A DNA stretch of 64,000 nucleotides from Streptococcus respiraculi (GCF_003595525.1 NZ_CP022680.1:894001-958000), one strand, 5' to 3'. Counted from the first letter of the stretch, positions 33,992 through 43,337 are shown. Made by a program: numbers and translations. Notes: generated from the sequence alone by a model not told the origin.

Positions 33992-34245
33992 TAATCAGAA
34001 GAAGTAGTAAACGAGAAGTTTTCAGGGAGCTTGTGGGTATTGCGAACAAGCAGCGGACGTTTATGAAATGGGCTGAGGATCTGTATTGAATTCAAAACAA
34101 TGAGAATTCGGTTGGCACCCCTTACCGTGCAACTCCTTGATAGAGGAGCTTGAGATATGGAGATATTCTAGACAATCTCCATAAGTGAGGTGGCACCGTG
34201 TCATTGACGCCCTCGCATACATGTTTTGTATGCGGGGGCTTTTTT
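33992..34245 (+). promoter_or_regulatory. T-box leader, tryptophan-specific, upstream of trpB
   Basis: Senses uncharged tRNA and relieves termination. Stem I includes the AGGGAGCTTGTGGGTATTGC distal part with GAACAAGC. The specifier region reads ATGAAATGGGCTGAGG, giving TGG (34069-34071), a Trp codon followed by a purine. The antiterminator bulge sequence GAGGTGGCACCGTG is at 34187-34200. The terminator is GCCCTCGCATAC / GTATGCGGGGGC plus TTTTTT (34209-34245). The Trp assignment agrees with the downstream trpB; an ATG reading one register earlier would mean Met, but context favours Trp. Confidence 0.87.
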
Positions 34246-34250
34246 CGTAG

Positions 34251-34359
34251 CTTGATAGCCATTTATTTTGCCTTATTACGTTGTTAACGCGTCTTACCTA
34301 ACTTCAGTTATGCTTGCGACTCGTTGCCTAGTACTAAAACAAAATAAATGGCTATCAAG
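34251..34359. repeat. 109-bp element with 20-bp perfect inverted ends
   Basis: CTTGATAGCCATTTATTTTG (34251-34270) is repeated exactly inverted at 34340-34359, with 69 bases between. The interior includes GTTAACGCGTCTTACCTAAC, and a related motif occurs near 45460 and 52825. It lies between the T-box terminator and trpB, so the read-through mRNA would form a long hairpin. Confidence 0.8.
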
Positions 34360-34384
34360 GAAGGATTATACGGAGGATAATAGT

Positions 34385-34408
34385 ATGAACAAGCGATGGC
34401 GGGTGTAA
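34385..34408 (+). CDS. Mini-ORF MNKRWRV, possible leader peptide or gene remnant
   Basis: Seven codons with a strong ribosome site (GGAGG eleven bases ahead) between the T-box and trpB, including one Trp codon. It may be the stump of a deleted trp operon gene or a leader peptide. Too short for homology evidence. Confidence 0.35.
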   Translation: MNKRWRV

Positions 34409-34467
34409 AATATAAAGTTGGTATAAATCAGGATAAGAATGTAACGAAAAATAGAAAGAGGCAGAAA

Positions 34468-35649
34468 ATGGCAGAAAAGGGATATTTTGGACAATTTGGC
34501 GGTAGCTTTGTACCAGAAGCGATTCAGGTATTGCTCGATGAATTAGAAGTGACATTTGAAACCTATCGTAAGGACCCAGAGTTTTTAGCAGAGTACCAGA
34601 CCTATTTGAAGGACTATTCGGGTCGGGAAACACCGCTTTACTTCGCGGAATCCTTGACAAAAAACCTGGGTGGTGCAAAGATTTATTTAAAACGGGAGGA
34701 TTTGAATCATCTCGGTTCTCATAAATTAAACAATGTGCTAGGACAGATTTTATTGGCGAAACGCATGGGGAAAACGCGGGTGATTGCAGAGACAGGAGCA
34801 GGTCAACATGGGGTTGCAACGGCTGCAGTAGCGGCTCGCTTCGGAATGGGATGTGACATTTACATGGGAGCTGAAGATGTCAAGCGCCAACGTCTCAATG
34901 TCTTTCGTATGGAAATGATGGGAGCTAAGGTACACGCGGTAACCGCGGGTACACAAACGTTAAAAGAAGCGGTAGACGCAGCATTTGGGGCATGGATGGC
35001 GGATTTGGAAGCCTTCTACGTCTTGGGTTCAGCGGTTGGACCGCACCCGTATCCAACCATTGTCCATGAATTTCAAAAGGTGATTAGTTTGGAATCTCGC
35101 CGCCAGATTTTGGAAAAAGAAGGTCGTCTGCCAGACTATGTCATGGCCTGTGTTGGCGGAGGGTCAAATGCAATTGGGGCATTCTCTCAATATGTGGCAG
35201 ATGAAACAGTTGGCCTAGTCGGCGTTGAAGCTGCTGGAAAGGGTGTCGATACCAGTATGCATGCGGCAACTATGACCAAGGGAAGCATTGGGATTGTGGA
35301 TGGCATGAAGACCATTGCCCTCTTTGATGACCAAGGTGGCGTAGCCCCGGTCTACTCCATTTCAGCAGGCTTAGATTATCCAGGAGTAGGTCCAGAGCAT
35401 GCTTTCTTTAAAGAAAGTGGGCGAGTGGAATATGTTGCGGCGACCGACGATGAAGCCGTTAATGCCCTCTTGACTCTCAGCCGAACAGAAGGAATTTTAC
35501 CAGCTATTGAAAGTTCGCACGCCCTTGCAGAAGCCATTAAGCGGGCTCCACAATTAGACAAGAATAAAATCATCATCGTCAATCTCTCCGGTCGAGGAGA
35601 TAAGGACGTAGCTGCGATTGCAGATTATTTGGAGGAAAGAAATCGCTAA
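34468..35649 (+). CDS. trpB: Tryptophan synthase beta chain, solitary
   Basis: 393 residues. Joins indole and serine to Trp with PLP. Motifs: [13 protein letters not shown] at the start, the PLP lysine in [28 protein letters not shown], and the phosphate-binding GGGSNAIG. The full-length frame opens at 34396, but ATG 34468 has an AAAGAGG site and matches the family's start. No trpA or other trp gene is adjacent: a terminator follows at once. With the Trp T-box ahead, it looks like an indole-salvage enzyme. Confidence 0.9.
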   Translation: MAEKGYFGQFGGSFVPEAIQVLLDELEVTFETYRKDPEFLAEYQTYLKDYSGRETPLYFAESLTKNLGGAKIYLKREDLNHLGSHKLNNVLGQILLAKRMGKTRVIAETGAGQHGVATAAVAARFGMGCDIYMGAEDVKRQRLNVFRMEMMGAKVHAVTAGTQTLKEAVDAAFGAWMADLEAFYVLGSAVGPHPYPTIVHEFQKVISLESRRQILEKEGRLPDYVMACVGGGSNAIGAFSQYVADETVGLVGVEAAGKGVDTSMHAATMTKGSIGIVDGMKTIALFDDQGGVAPVYSISAGLDYPGVGPEHAFFKESGRVEYVAATDDEAVNALLTLSRTEGILPAIESSHALAEAIKRAPQLDKNKIIIVNLSGRGDKDVAAIADYLEERNR

Positions 35650-35675
35650 AAAAGAGGGAGTTTTTCCTCTTTTTT
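35648..35675 (+). terminator. trpB terminator
   Basis: AAAAAAGAGG / CCTCTTTTTT with an 8-base loop, directly at the trpB stop. Confidence 0.85.
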
Positions 35676-35748
35676 AGCTTGAAAGCTTCCAAGTGTCCTA
35701 GAAAGGTGTATACTATAAGTGAACGCTTACAATATGAAAGGAACTATC

Positions 35749-36666
35749 ATGGAAATTAGTTATTTAGCGACTGAGCAAGTCAATCCAGCCTCTGCTGCGA
35801 TAGAAGAGATGAGTATTGCGGAATTAACCGCCTATATCAATCGGGAGGATCAAACAGTTGCCCAAGCAGTAGCGCAGGTCTTGCCACAAGTTAATTGCCT
35901 TGTTGAAGAAGCAGTTCAGTGTATCCGCAATCAAGGACGAATCCTTTATATTGGCGCAGGGACATCAGGCCGATTGGGCATTTTAGATGCTTCTGAATGT
36001 CCTCCGAGCTATGGGGTTAGCCCTGATTTGGTACAGGGGATCATTGCAGGCGGTTCAAAAGCCATTTTGGCTGCTCAAGAAGGAGCAGAGGATGCGGAGC
36101 TTGCGGCGATAGAGGACTTACAGGCTCATCAGCTATGCGATAAGGACATCGTTATTGGTTTAGCTGCTTCAGGACGAACACCCTATGTTCTTTCGGGCCT
36201 TGCCTATGCTACAAAAATCGGCGCTAAGACAGGAGCGATTTCCTGCGTGAAAGGAGCTGCCTTATCTGCTGAAGCAGAAATTGCCATAGAAGTCTTGGTA
36301 GGACCAGAAGTGGTGGCGGGTTCGAGTCGCATGAAGGCAGGGACAGCACAAAAGTTGATTTTAAATATGATTTCGACTGCTACGATGATTCAGCTTGGCA
36401 AGGTCTATAAAGGCTATATGGTTGATGTTCAGCCGACCAATGCAAAATTAGTTACACGCGCGAAGCACATCATCCAAAAGACAACAGGCTGTAGTGCGAC
36501 AGAAGCAGAAGAGGTCTTTATCAAGTCCAAGCAACAAGTGAAAAAAGCCATTCTCATGCAGCTGGGTCAGTTGAGCTTAGCAGAAGCCGAAATTCTGCTG
36601 GAACAATATCAAGATAACATAGTCCTCGTGATTGCTGCCTTGAAAAAAGCCGATAGAGAGGTGTAG
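35749..36666 (+). CDS. murQ: N-acetylmuramic acid 6-phosphate etherase
   Basis: 305 residues. Cleaves the lactyl ether of MurNAc-6-P to GlcNAc-6-P and D-lactate in cell-wall recycling. SIS-domain motifs: ILYIGAGTSGRLGILDASEC and IGLAASGRTPYVLSGL, followed by VGPEVVAGSSRMKAGTAQK. ATG 35749 after GAAAGGA is chosen over a GTG 30 bases upstream. It is alone, with no MurP PTS or regulator beside it. A TATACT box near 35710 may be its promoter. Confidence 0.9.
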   Translation: MEISYLATEQVNPASAAIEEMSIAELTAYINREDQTVAQAVAQVLPQVNCLVEEAVQCIRNQGRILYIGAGTSGRLGILDASECPPSYGVSPDLVQGIIAGGSKAILAAQEGAEDAELAAIEDLQAHQLCDKDIVIGLAASGRTPYVLSGLAYATKIGAKTGAISCVKGAALSAEAEIAIEVLVGPEVVAGSSRMKAGTAQKLILNMISTATMIQLGKVYKGYMVDVQPTNAKLVTRAKHIIQKTTGCSATEAEEVFIKSKQQVKKAILMQLGQLSLAEAEILLEQYQDNIVLVIAALKKADREV

Positions 36667-36670
36667 AGCA

Positions 36671-36911
36671 TTAAAAAAGGGAGTGGGACAAAAATCGTGA
36701 TTTCGTAGAAATCGATTTTGTCGTCCCACCCCCGCAAGGTTGACTAGGTTTGTAGAATGTTGATTTATCAACGTGATACAAACCAGACAATCATCGCTTT
36801 CAAATTTCTAGGCTCAGGTATCAATAGTCACTCCCCTGACTATTGATATGCGTCAAACTGTTAAAAGCTACAAAAATAATGGAGGCAAGGACTTTTGTCC
36901 CAGCCTCTTTT
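36671..36911. repeat. Repeat element with GTGGGACAAAA-type inverted ends (fullest copy)
   Basis: Left end GGGAGTGGGACAAAAATCGT and right end ACTTTTGTCCCAGCCTC are inverted versions of one another. Inside, an inner hairpin GTGGGAC...AAATCGATTTTGTCGTCCCAC (36681-36727) and a second hairpin TATCAATAGTCA / TGACTATTGATA (near 36818-36848). Reversed partial copies lie at 26436-26565. It also terminates transcription between convergent murQ and pepC. Confidence 0.75.
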
Positions 36912-36934
36912 TTTAATTACGGATGTTTGACTGC

Positions 36935-38278
36935 CTACAGGCTTTGACTTGCCAAAGCTCCCATTGGATCCCACGGTGCAAGCACAATCGGTTCGGCATT
37001 ATAGGCTGCGAGTTCTTCTTTAGTCAGGAAGTCTTTGCGAACAACGATTTGGTAGGTGTACTCGTCCATCCAGCTATCGCTTGCGACAAAGTAGCCCTTG
37101 TCTCCAACCTTATCTCCCCATGAATTTTCAACCTTCCATTTGAGGGATTGGCCATTTTCATCGAGATCAACACCTGTCAAGACCATAGCATGTGTCATGA
37201 GACTTTCACTGTAATCAAGGCGACCTGCCTTATCTTGGTGAAGATTGATGTTCATGCTCGATGTGAAATCGTACATGCCATTTGCCATTACACCTGTTTT
37301 ACGGTTGCTTGATTGACCGACATCAGAACCAAACCAGACTGTTTCTCCTGCCTGCATTTGGGTAATGGCGAGTTCCTTTAAGCGGTCCATTTCAACATTG
37401 AGGTAACGAACAGGACGGCTACCCACTACATTTCCCAGCATTTCAACAGTATAAGACTTGCCATAGGGTTTATCAGCAGTTGGTGCATTGATGATGGATA
37501 TGTAGTCGTCTAGCTGAATATCCACGTATTTTTTGTAAAATTCTTGCGGAGTCAAGCCTGTTTCGCTATGGTAGTTGTTGTCTTTATCACGGTAGGCAAA
37601 GTCAAAGTTACGCGGTGGTAAGCCTAGTGACATGGCAAGGAAGTTGAAGATTTCTTGCAAGAGTTCTTCTTTTTTAGCTTGAATGATTTCAGGACTTTCT
37701 CCTTTTGCGACCAAGTTACGCAGGATTTGTGCATCTTGGCGGAGCAATTTATTCAAGACGGCATTGAGTTCACGGCTATTGCTAGAAGAAATCGATTCTG
37801 GGTAGACAGATTTTGGTACAACGCCATATTTTTCAAAGAGAGAGACGACCATATCCCATTGACCACCATCTTGTTGGGGCACATCTAAGAGGAATTTAAC
37901 CTTACGGCTGGTCACTTCTTGAGCAGCAGTCGCAAGGATTTGTTCCAAGAACCAGTTAGATTTTTCGTATTTGTCCCAGAAAAAGGTGTGGGCTTGTGAG
38001 AGTTCAAAATTCTCCAGTTGGAAACCAGCAATCATTTTGTGGCGGAAGGTATTGAGCGCAGCAAACATCCAGCAACGACCAGATGCTTTTTGGTTGCTGA
38101 CCTTATCCTTAGTCAAATCAATGGAAAAGACAGGATCGTTTTCTACGGTGCTACTCCGTTTTTCAAGAGAAGCATAGATACCATTGTGCGTCACAGCATT
38201 TTCCATGGCTGAAAATTGACGATTAGCTTCATAATCAGCAAAAAATTTATCAGTTAATGATTGGTTTAATGAGTTCAT
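36935..38278 (-). CDS. pepC: Aminopeptidase C (bleomycin hydrolase family)
   Basis: 447 residues, cytoplasmic C1B cysteine aminopeptidase. Catalytic Cys69 in NQKASGRCWMFAALN, His in SLMTHAMVLTGVDLDENG and Asn in KVENSWGDKVG are all present. The C-terminal end closes with a PWDPMGALASQSL tail that gates the active site in this family. ATG 38278 is chosen (AGGAG seven bases before it); the longer frame begins 19 codons earlier. Monocistronic. Confidence 0.92.
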   Translation of the reverse strand: MNSLNQSLTDKFFADYEANRQFSAMENAVTHNGIYASLEKRSSTVENDPVFSIDLTKDKVSNQKASGRCWMFAALNTFRHKMIAGFQLENFELSQAHTFFWDKYEKSNWFLEQILATAAQEVTSRKVKFLLDVPQQDGGQWDMVVSLFEKYGVVPKSVYPESISSSNSRELNAVLNKLLRQDAQILRNLVAKGESPEIIQAKKEELLQEIFNFLAMSLGLPPRNFDFAYRDKDNNYHSETGLTPQEFYKKYVDIQLDDYISIINAPTADKPYGKSYTVEMLGNVVGSRPVRYLNVEMDRLKELAITQMQAGETVWFGSDVGQSSNRKTGVMANGMYDFTSSMNINLHQDKAGRLDYSESLMTHAMVLTGVDLDENGQSLKWKVENSWGDKVGDKGYFVASDSWMDEYTYQIVVRKDFLTKEELAAYNAEPIVLAPWDPMGALASQSL

Positions 38279-38350
38279 AAGATTCTCCTTTTCTATAAGC
38301 CTTATTATAGACCTTTTTGGAAAATCTTCAAGCACGGACTGGAAAAATAG

Positions 38351-38375
38351 AAAAAAGCTGGAATTTCCCCAGCCT
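38351..38375 (-). terminator. nadE terminator
   Basis: On the minus strand GGCTGG and CCAGCTTTTTT form a short hairpin with a T tail, about 20 bases past the nadE stop. Confidence 0.7.
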
Positions 38376-38393
38376 TATCTATGTTACAGAATA

Positions 38394-39218
38394 TTATTTC
38401 CAAAAATCATCAAAGATGCTGATTGGTAGATGACGTTTGTGTTCAGTCTTCTTCCACCAATTCTCAATAATAGTTTGGGCTTGTGAATCGATGTTCTTGC
38501 CTTCGAGGTAATCATCGATGTTTTCATAGGTCACACCGAGCGCAACCTCATCTGCTAGACCTGGTTTATCTTCTTCCAAATCAGCCGTAGGAACCTTCTC
38601 GTAGAGGGCCTTGTCTGCTCCGAGTTCAGCCAAAAGAGCCTTCCCTTGGCGTTTATTGAGGCGGAAAAGGGGAAGAATATCTGCGCCACCGTCACCGAAT
38701 TTGGTGAAGAAGCCCGTGATGTTTTCAGCTGCATGGTCAGTCCCAATCACCGCACCAGCGTAACTCCCTGCAAGGGCATACTGGGCAATCATGCGACTTC
38801 TAGCTTTGATATTTCCCTTGTTAAAGTCTGAAACATGAGAACCAGTAGCTTCGACTGCCTTGGTCATGGCGTCCACGCTCTCCTTAATATTGACGACTAG
38901 ACTAACATCGGGCTTGATAAAGCTTAGGGCTGCCTGGGCATCATCTTCATCTGCTTGAATACCGTAAGGCAAGCGAACTGCGATGAATTGGTAGGTTTCG
39001 TTGCCTGTTTCGGCCCTCATTTCTTCGATTGCTAGTTGCGCCAAACGACCTGCCAAGGTCGAATCTTGACCGCCAGAAATGCCTAGAACGTAACTTTTTA
39101 AAAAGGGATGTTTTTTGAGGTAATCTTTCAAGAAATCAATCGACTTGCGGATTTCTTCCTGAGGATTGATGATTGGTTGAACACCTAATTGCTTGATAAT
39201 CGTTTCTTGTAGGCTCAT
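38394..39218 (-). CDS. nadE: NH3-dependent NAD+ synthetase
   Basis: 274 residues. Amidates nicotinic acid adenine dinucleotide using ammonia. The ATP PP-loop is [18 protein letters not shown] (from about residue 45), and [20 protein letters not shown] is the family's second signature. No glutaminase domain. Its start overlaps the pncB stop by four bases, so both NAD salvage steps are co-expressed. Confidence 0.93.
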   Translation of the reverse strand: MSLQETIIKQLGVQPIINPQEEIRKSIDFLKDYLKKHPFLKSYVLGISGGQDSTLAGRLAQLAIEEMRAETGNETYQFIAVRLPYGIQADEDDAQAALSFIKPDVSLVVNIKESVDAMTKAVEATGSHVSDFNKGNIKARSRMIAQYALAGSYAGAVIGTDHAAENITGFFTKFGDGGADILPLFRLNKRQGKALLAELGADKALYEKVPTADLEEDKPGLADEVALGVTYENIDDYLEGKNIDSQAQTIIENWWKKTEHKRHLPISIFDDFWK

Positions 39219-40684
39219 TTATTCTCCTTTTGGCTCAACCGAGTTTGGTTGCGCACTTGCTGAATGAGATTCATCTTGTGATCCCAGACATCTTGTGCCA
39301 AATCAACTGGGTAATCTTGTGGATTGAGCATGCGTTTGTATTCGTCCCAGAGTTGGTCAAATTGCGTGTTGGCATAGGCTTGAATATCTGGTAGACTTGG
39401 CAATTCGTAGACGAGTTTACCCTTATCAAAAATATCCACCAAGAGAGGAACTGCTTCAAAATCAGTCACTGTTTTATTGATATAGGTGTAGGTCGGGTGG
39501 AACATGTGAATCGACTGCATTTCAGTCACATCGGTATCCGCAAAAGTGATGTAGTCACCTTCGGTTTTGCCTTTTTCACAACTCGTAATCCGCCAGACTT
39601 GTTTTTTCCCTGGTGTTGATACTTTTTCTACATTGGAAGAGAGTTTAATGGTATCTCGCATATTCCCATTTTCATCTTCGATGGAGACAATCTTATAAAC
39701 CGCACCTAAAGCTGGCTGATCATAAGCGGTGATGAGCTTGGTACCAACACCCCAGACATCGATTTTTGCCTTTTGCATTTTCAGGTTCAAAATGGTATTT
39801 TCGTCAAGGTCGTTAGAAGCGTAGATTTTAGCTTCTGTATAGCCTGCATCGTCAAGCTGTTGGCGAACTTTTTTAGAGATGTAAGCCATGTCGCCTGAGT
39901 CAATACGAACACCGAGGAAGTTAATCTTATCGCCAAATTCCTTAGCAACCCGAATGGCAGCAGGAACACCGAGACGCAAGGTATCATAGGTGTCAACCAA
40001 GAAGACACAATTTTTATGGGTAGATGCGTAGGCTTTGAAAGAATCGTAATCGTTACCGTAGGTTTGTACCAAGGCATGGGCATGGGTACCAGCTACTGGA
40101 ATCCCGAAGATTTTCCCTGCACGGACATTTGAAGTTGCTCCAGCGCCACCGATAAAGGCTGCACGGGTCCCCCAAATAGCGGCATCCATTTCCTGAGCAC
40201 GTCTAGTTCCAAATTCAAGGAGTGGTTCATCTTCCAAAATTGCCTTGATTCGTCGCGCCTTGGTCGCAATCAAGGTTTGGTAGTTCACGATATTGAGAAT
40301 CGCTGTTTCAACCAACTGACATTGGGCGAGAGGCCCTTCGATTTGCATGATAGGTTCATTGGCAAAGACTAAGTCCCCTTCTTTAGCAGAACGGACAGTC
40401 AAGGAAAATGTTAATTGATCTAAATAGCTTAGAAAATCTTCTGGATACCCCAATTCCCGCAAATAGTCTAAATCGGTCTGAGTAAATGACAGGTTTGACA
40501 GATAATGAACAACCCGCTCCAAACCAGCAAAGACCGCGTACCCATTATGGAAAGGTAACTTTCTAAAATAAACCTCAAACACCGCATGCTTTTCATGAAT
40601 CCCCTGCTCAAAATACACCTGAGCCATATTGATTTGATACAAATCCGTGTGCAACGTTAAACTATCATCAGAATAAATGCTCAT
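39215..40684 (-). CDS. pncB: Nicotinate phosphoribosyltransferase
   Basis: 489 residues. Converts nicotinate and PRPP to nicotinate mononucleotide. Motifs: [20 protein letters not shown], the phosphorylatable-His region [14 protein letters not shown], and [15 protein letters not shown] with IRIDSGD-like [10 protein letters not shown]. With nadE it forms an NAD salvage operon. An extended -10 (TGC-TATACT, minus strand, ~40703-40711) precedes it, with AGGAGG at the start. Confidence 0.9.
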   Translation of the reverse strand: MSIYSDDSLTLHTDLYQINMAQVYFEQGIHEKHAVFEVYFRKLPFHNGYAVFAGLERVVHYLSNLSFTQTDLDYLRELGYPEDFLSYLDQLTFSLTVRSAKEGDLVFANEPIMQIEGPLAQCQLVETAILNIVNYQTLIATKARRIKAILEDEPLLEFGTRRAQEMDAAIWGTRAAFIGGAGATSNVRAGKIFGIPVAGTHAHALVQTYGNDYDSFKAYASTHKNCVFLVDTYDTLRLGVPAAIRVAKEFGDKINFLGVRIDSGDMAYISKKVRQQLDDAGYTEAKIYASNDLDENTILNLKMQKAKIDVWGVGTKLITAYDQPALGAVYKIVSIEDENGNMRDTIKLSSNVEKVSTPGKKQVWRITSCEKGKTEGDYITFADTDVTEMQSIHMFHPTYTYINKTVTDFEAVPLLVDIFDKGKLVYELPSLPDIQAYANTQFDQLWDEYKRMLNPQDYPVDLAQDVWDHKMNLIQQVRNQTRLSQKENK

Positions 40685-40717
40685 CTTATTCTCCTCCTGT
40701 TACTAATAGTATAGCAT

Positions 40718-40745
40718 AAAAAAACAGCCCAGTGGGCTGTTTTTT
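40718..40745. terminator. Bidirectional terminator between pilD-like gene and pncB
   Basis: AAAAAACAGCCCA-g-TGGGCTGTTTTTT: perfect stem with A and T tails. In the leftward direction it ends the prepilin peptidase transcript just ahead of the pncB promoter. Confidence 0.85.
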
Positions 40746-40853
40746 CACCACGCCTAGAAATGGAGAAGCGAGGCACTTAAGGTGGACCGTTTTTTCATCT
40801 TAACTCGGAAACAGAAACAAGCGCTACTATTTTGAAACTAGGATATGGAACGT

Positions 40854-41495
40854 CTAGACCAACTGCACCATCAAGCTTGCCAGAAACAGGTAAGGGACAT
40901 AAGGAAGAGATTTTGGTGCAAATAGTTTGAACATGAGTAGCCCCAATACGCTAGCCAGTTGGATGATCCAAAGAAGGTCGGAGAGAGGAAAGAGAAGCGA
41001 TAGACTAGCTAGATAGAAAAAGTCACCTGATCCGATATTGAGCTTATAGGTCTCTGCAAGGATGCCGAGAGCAATGAAACCACAAAAGATCCAGTTGAGG
41101 CTTGAAAGTAGTAGAGCTAGAAAGGTAAAAGCTAGCCAGACCATAAGGGGATATTCCTGGTGCTTTACATCGTAGATACTTAGCACCAGACCAGCAAACA
41201 ACAGGGTGCATTGGAGCATGGAAATCACACCTTGAACAAGCAGGAGTATCAGTCCAGCAGAAATCAATTCCAGTCCTACATACCAGTAGGGAATGTTTGC
41301 CTTGCAATAGCGACATTTGAAATGCAGTATGAGTTGGGAAACAATCGGAATCATGTCCCAGCATTTGAGAGGCTCTTTGCAGTGATTGCAGTGGCTCCTA
41401 GGAAAGACAAGAGATGTATCAGGAAAACGGTCGATAACCAGACCTAAGAATGAGCCGATGGAGGCTCCTAAACAAATCAATAATACAATCTTCAT
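40854..41495 (-). CDS. Prepilin peptidase (A24), competence pilus type
   Basis: 213 residues. Cleaves and methylates type IV-like prepilins, here probably the ComG pilins for DNA uptake. Cysteine pairs of the cytoplasmic domain CNHC (36-39) and CRYC (61-64), catalytic aspartates Asp109 (SIYDVKHQEYP) and Asp158 (GSGDFF), and several membrane helices are present. Monocistronic. No ComX-box was identified upstream. Confidence 0.88.
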   Translation of the reverse strand: MKIVLLICLGASIGSFLGLVIDRFPDTSLVFPRSHCNHCKEPLKCWDMIPIVSQLILHFKCRYCKANIPYWYVGLELISAGLILLLVQGVISMLQCTLLFAGLVLSIYDVKHQEYPLMVWLAFTFLALLLSSLNWIFCGFIALGILAETYKLNIGSGDFFYLASLSLLFPLSDLLWIIQLASVLGLLMFKLFAPKSLPYVPYLFLASLMVQLV

Positions 41496-41577
41496 ACCTA
41501 TCTATTCGTAAAGGATTTGCAAAAGTCAAAAGAAAAATGATTTTTCAAATTTTTTCGCTCCTGCAATTCGTGAAATA

Positions 41578-41586
41578 TGGTAGAAT
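41578..41586 (+). promoter_or_regulatory. Extended -10 of the radical SAM gene
   Basis: TGG-TAGAAT, with the ATG six bases later at 41593. The AGGAG at 41587-41591 is upstream of the expected start site and probably is not transcribed. Confidence 0.5.
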
Positions 41587-41592
41587 AGGAGA

Positions 41593-42528
41593 ATGAAATC
41601 TTACAATGCCTTGAATGATTATTATCGGAAATTATTTGGAGAAAAGACCTTTAAAGTGCCGATTGATGCGGGGTTTGATTGTCCCAATCGTGACGGTACT
41701 GTGGCTAAGGGGGGCTGTACATTTTGTACGGTGTCAGGCTCTGGAGATGCCATTGTAGCGCCTGATGCCCCCATTCGGGAGCAATTTTATAAGGAAATTG
41801 ACTTCATGCACCGCAAGTGGCCCGAGGTTAGAAAATACTTGGTCTATTTCCAAAATTTCACCAATACCCATGACAAGGTCGAGGTGATTCGTGAGCGGTA
41901 TGAACAGGCGATTAACGAGCCAGGAGTTGTTGGAATCAATATCGGAACTCGTCCAGACTGCCTACCAGATGAGACGATTGCCTATTTAGCGGAACTGTCT
42001 GAGCGCATGCACGTGACAGTTGAGTTGGGCTTGCAGACGACCTTTGAAGAAACGTCAGACTTGATTAACCGTGCGCATTCTTATGAGCTTTATGTAGAAA
42101 CGGTGAAACGCCTGCGGAAATTTCCCAAGATTGAAATTGTGTCGCATTTGATTAACGGACTGCCTGGTGAGACGCATGAGATGATGCTAGAAAATGTCCG
42201 CCGTTGTGTGACGGATAATGATATTCAAGGGATTAAATTGCACCTACTACACCTGATGACCAATACGCGTATGCAGCGGGATTACCATGAAGGACGTTTG
42301 CAGCTACTCAGTCAAGAAGAGTATGTCAATATTATCTGTGACCAGTTGGAGATTATCCCCAAGCACATCGTCATTCATCGGATTACCGGAGACGCTCCTC
42401 GTGATATGCTGATTGGGCCTATGTGGAGCCTCAACAAATGGGAAGTGCTGAATGCGATTGAAGATGAAATGCGTCGCCGTGGGAGCGTGCAAGGTTGTAA
42501 GGCAAAGGAGCAGAAGTTTACATGTTAA
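41593..42528 (+). CDS. TIGR01212-type radical SAM protein (YtqA/MnmL-like)
   Basis: 311 residues. The SAM-cluster cysteines are at 30, 42 and 45 (FDCPNRDGTVAKGGCTFC), spaced as in the TIGR01212 family rather than the usual CxxxCxxC. GVVGINIGTRPDCL and THEMMLENVRRC follow. In B. subtilis the neighbour pair ytqA-ytqB has been linked to tRNA wobble-uridine (mnm5s2U) modification; the same pairing here supports that role. Overlaps the methyltransferase by seven bases. Confidence 0.82.
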   Translation: MKSYNALNDYYRKLFGEKTFKVPIDAGFDCPNRDGTVAKGGCTFCTVSGSGDAIVAPDAPIREQFYKEIDFMHRKWPEVRKYLVYFQNFTNTHDKVEVIRERYEQAINEPGVVGINIGTRPDCLPDETIAYLAELSERMHVTVELGLQTTFEETSDLINRAHSYELYVETVKRLRKFPKIEIVSHLINGLPGETHEMMLENVRRCVTDNDIQGIKLHLLHLMTNTRMQRDYHEGRLQLLSQEEYVNIICDQLEIIPKHIVIHRITGDAPRDMLIGPMWSLNKWEVLNAIEDEMRRRGSVQGCKAKEQKFTC

Positions 42529-43079
42529 GACCTTTAGAAATGGCACATCAGTTTTTAGCAGAAGTGGTGACAAAAGAAGATATCGTGGTGGATGCCACCA
42601 TGGGAAATGGACATGATACCCTGTTTCTCGCTGAGCGTGCTAAAAAAGTGGTGGCTTTTGATATTCAAGAGCAGGCACTAGAAAAGACTGCGGAGCGATT
42701 AGCTACCGCTGGTTTGACCAATGTCGAGTTAGTCTTAGCAGGACATGAGCAGGTAGACGCCTATATCGATACAATCAAGGCAGGAATTTTTAACCTCGGC
42801 TATCTGCCTAGTGCAGACAAGTCGGTCATTACCCAGCCTCAGACAACTCTGCTCGCCCTTGAAAAATTATGCCAACGCTTGGTAGTTGGTGGTCGGATTG
42901 CGGTCATGATTTATTATGGCCATGAGGGAGGGGATGTGGAGCGTGATGTGGTCTTGGACTTTGTGACTAAGCTCCCTCAACAGGAATTTACCGCAGTGAT
43001 TTACCGTACTCTCAATCAGGTCAATCACCCGCCCTTTCTAGTAATGCTTGAAAAAATAAAGGAATACAACCATGGATAA
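42522..43079 (+). CDS. SAM-dependent methyltransferase (YtqB/MnmM-like)
   Basis: 185 residues, class I fold: VVDATMGNGHDTLFLAERA is SAM motif I, VVAFDIQEQALEKTAERL is motif II, and FNLGYLPSADKS replaces the (N/D)PPY motif. The family's B. subtilis member (YtqB) methylates the wobble nm5s2U of tRNA. Overlaps both the radical SAM gene and the small coiled-coil gene. Confidence 0.85.
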   Translation: MLRPLEMAHQFLAEVVTKEDIVVDATMGNGHDTLFLAERAKKVVAFDIQEQALEKTAERLATAGLTNVELVLAGHEQVDAYIDTIKAGIFNLGYLPSADKSVITQPQTTLLALEKLCQRLVVGGRIAVMIYYGHEGGDVERDVVLDFVTKLPQQEFTAVIYRTLNQVNHPPFLVMLEKIKEYNHG

Positions 43080-43326
43080 AAAATACTTACAGGAAAAATT
43101 AGCAGGTCTCAGAAGCAAATACGTTGATTCCAACGCAGGTGAGCAGCTGGCTAAGAAATTTGATGATGCGCATTTGAGTAAAAAAATGACCAAAATCAAG
43201 CAAAAGTTGATCAGCTTAGAAATGGAACGCTGCCAGAAGCAGATTGAGCATCGAGATTTATCTAAAATCGACGAAAAAATTTCTGAGCAACGGCTCTTGT
43301 TTGAGAAGTGCTGCAATGAAAAATAA
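43072..43326 (+). CDS. Small charged coiled-coil protein, unknown
   Basis: 84 residues, overwhelmingly helical and charged, with KKMTKIKQKLISLEMERCQK as the likely coiled coil and two C-terminal cysteines (FEKCCNEK). No signal or membrane segment. I do not recognise a family. It overlaps the methyltransferase by eight bases and sits 11 bases before the antiporter gene with a GGAGG site between, so it is translated in one operon. Confidence 0.65.
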   Translation: MDKKYLQEKLAGLRSKYVDSNAGEQLAKKFDDAHLSKKMTKIKQKLISLEMERCQKQIEHRDLSKIDEKISEQRLLFEKCCNEK

Positions 43327-43337
43327 GGAGGTAGTGG

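Noticed and set aside
34060..34075. A methionine-specific T-box (ATG specifier)
   Set aside because: ATG is possible one register earlier, but TGG is followed by a purine and agrees with trpB downstream.
34396..34467. A 24-residue N-terminal extension of TrpB
   Set aside because: No ribosome site at 34396, the extension has no family counterpart, and ATG 34468 has one.
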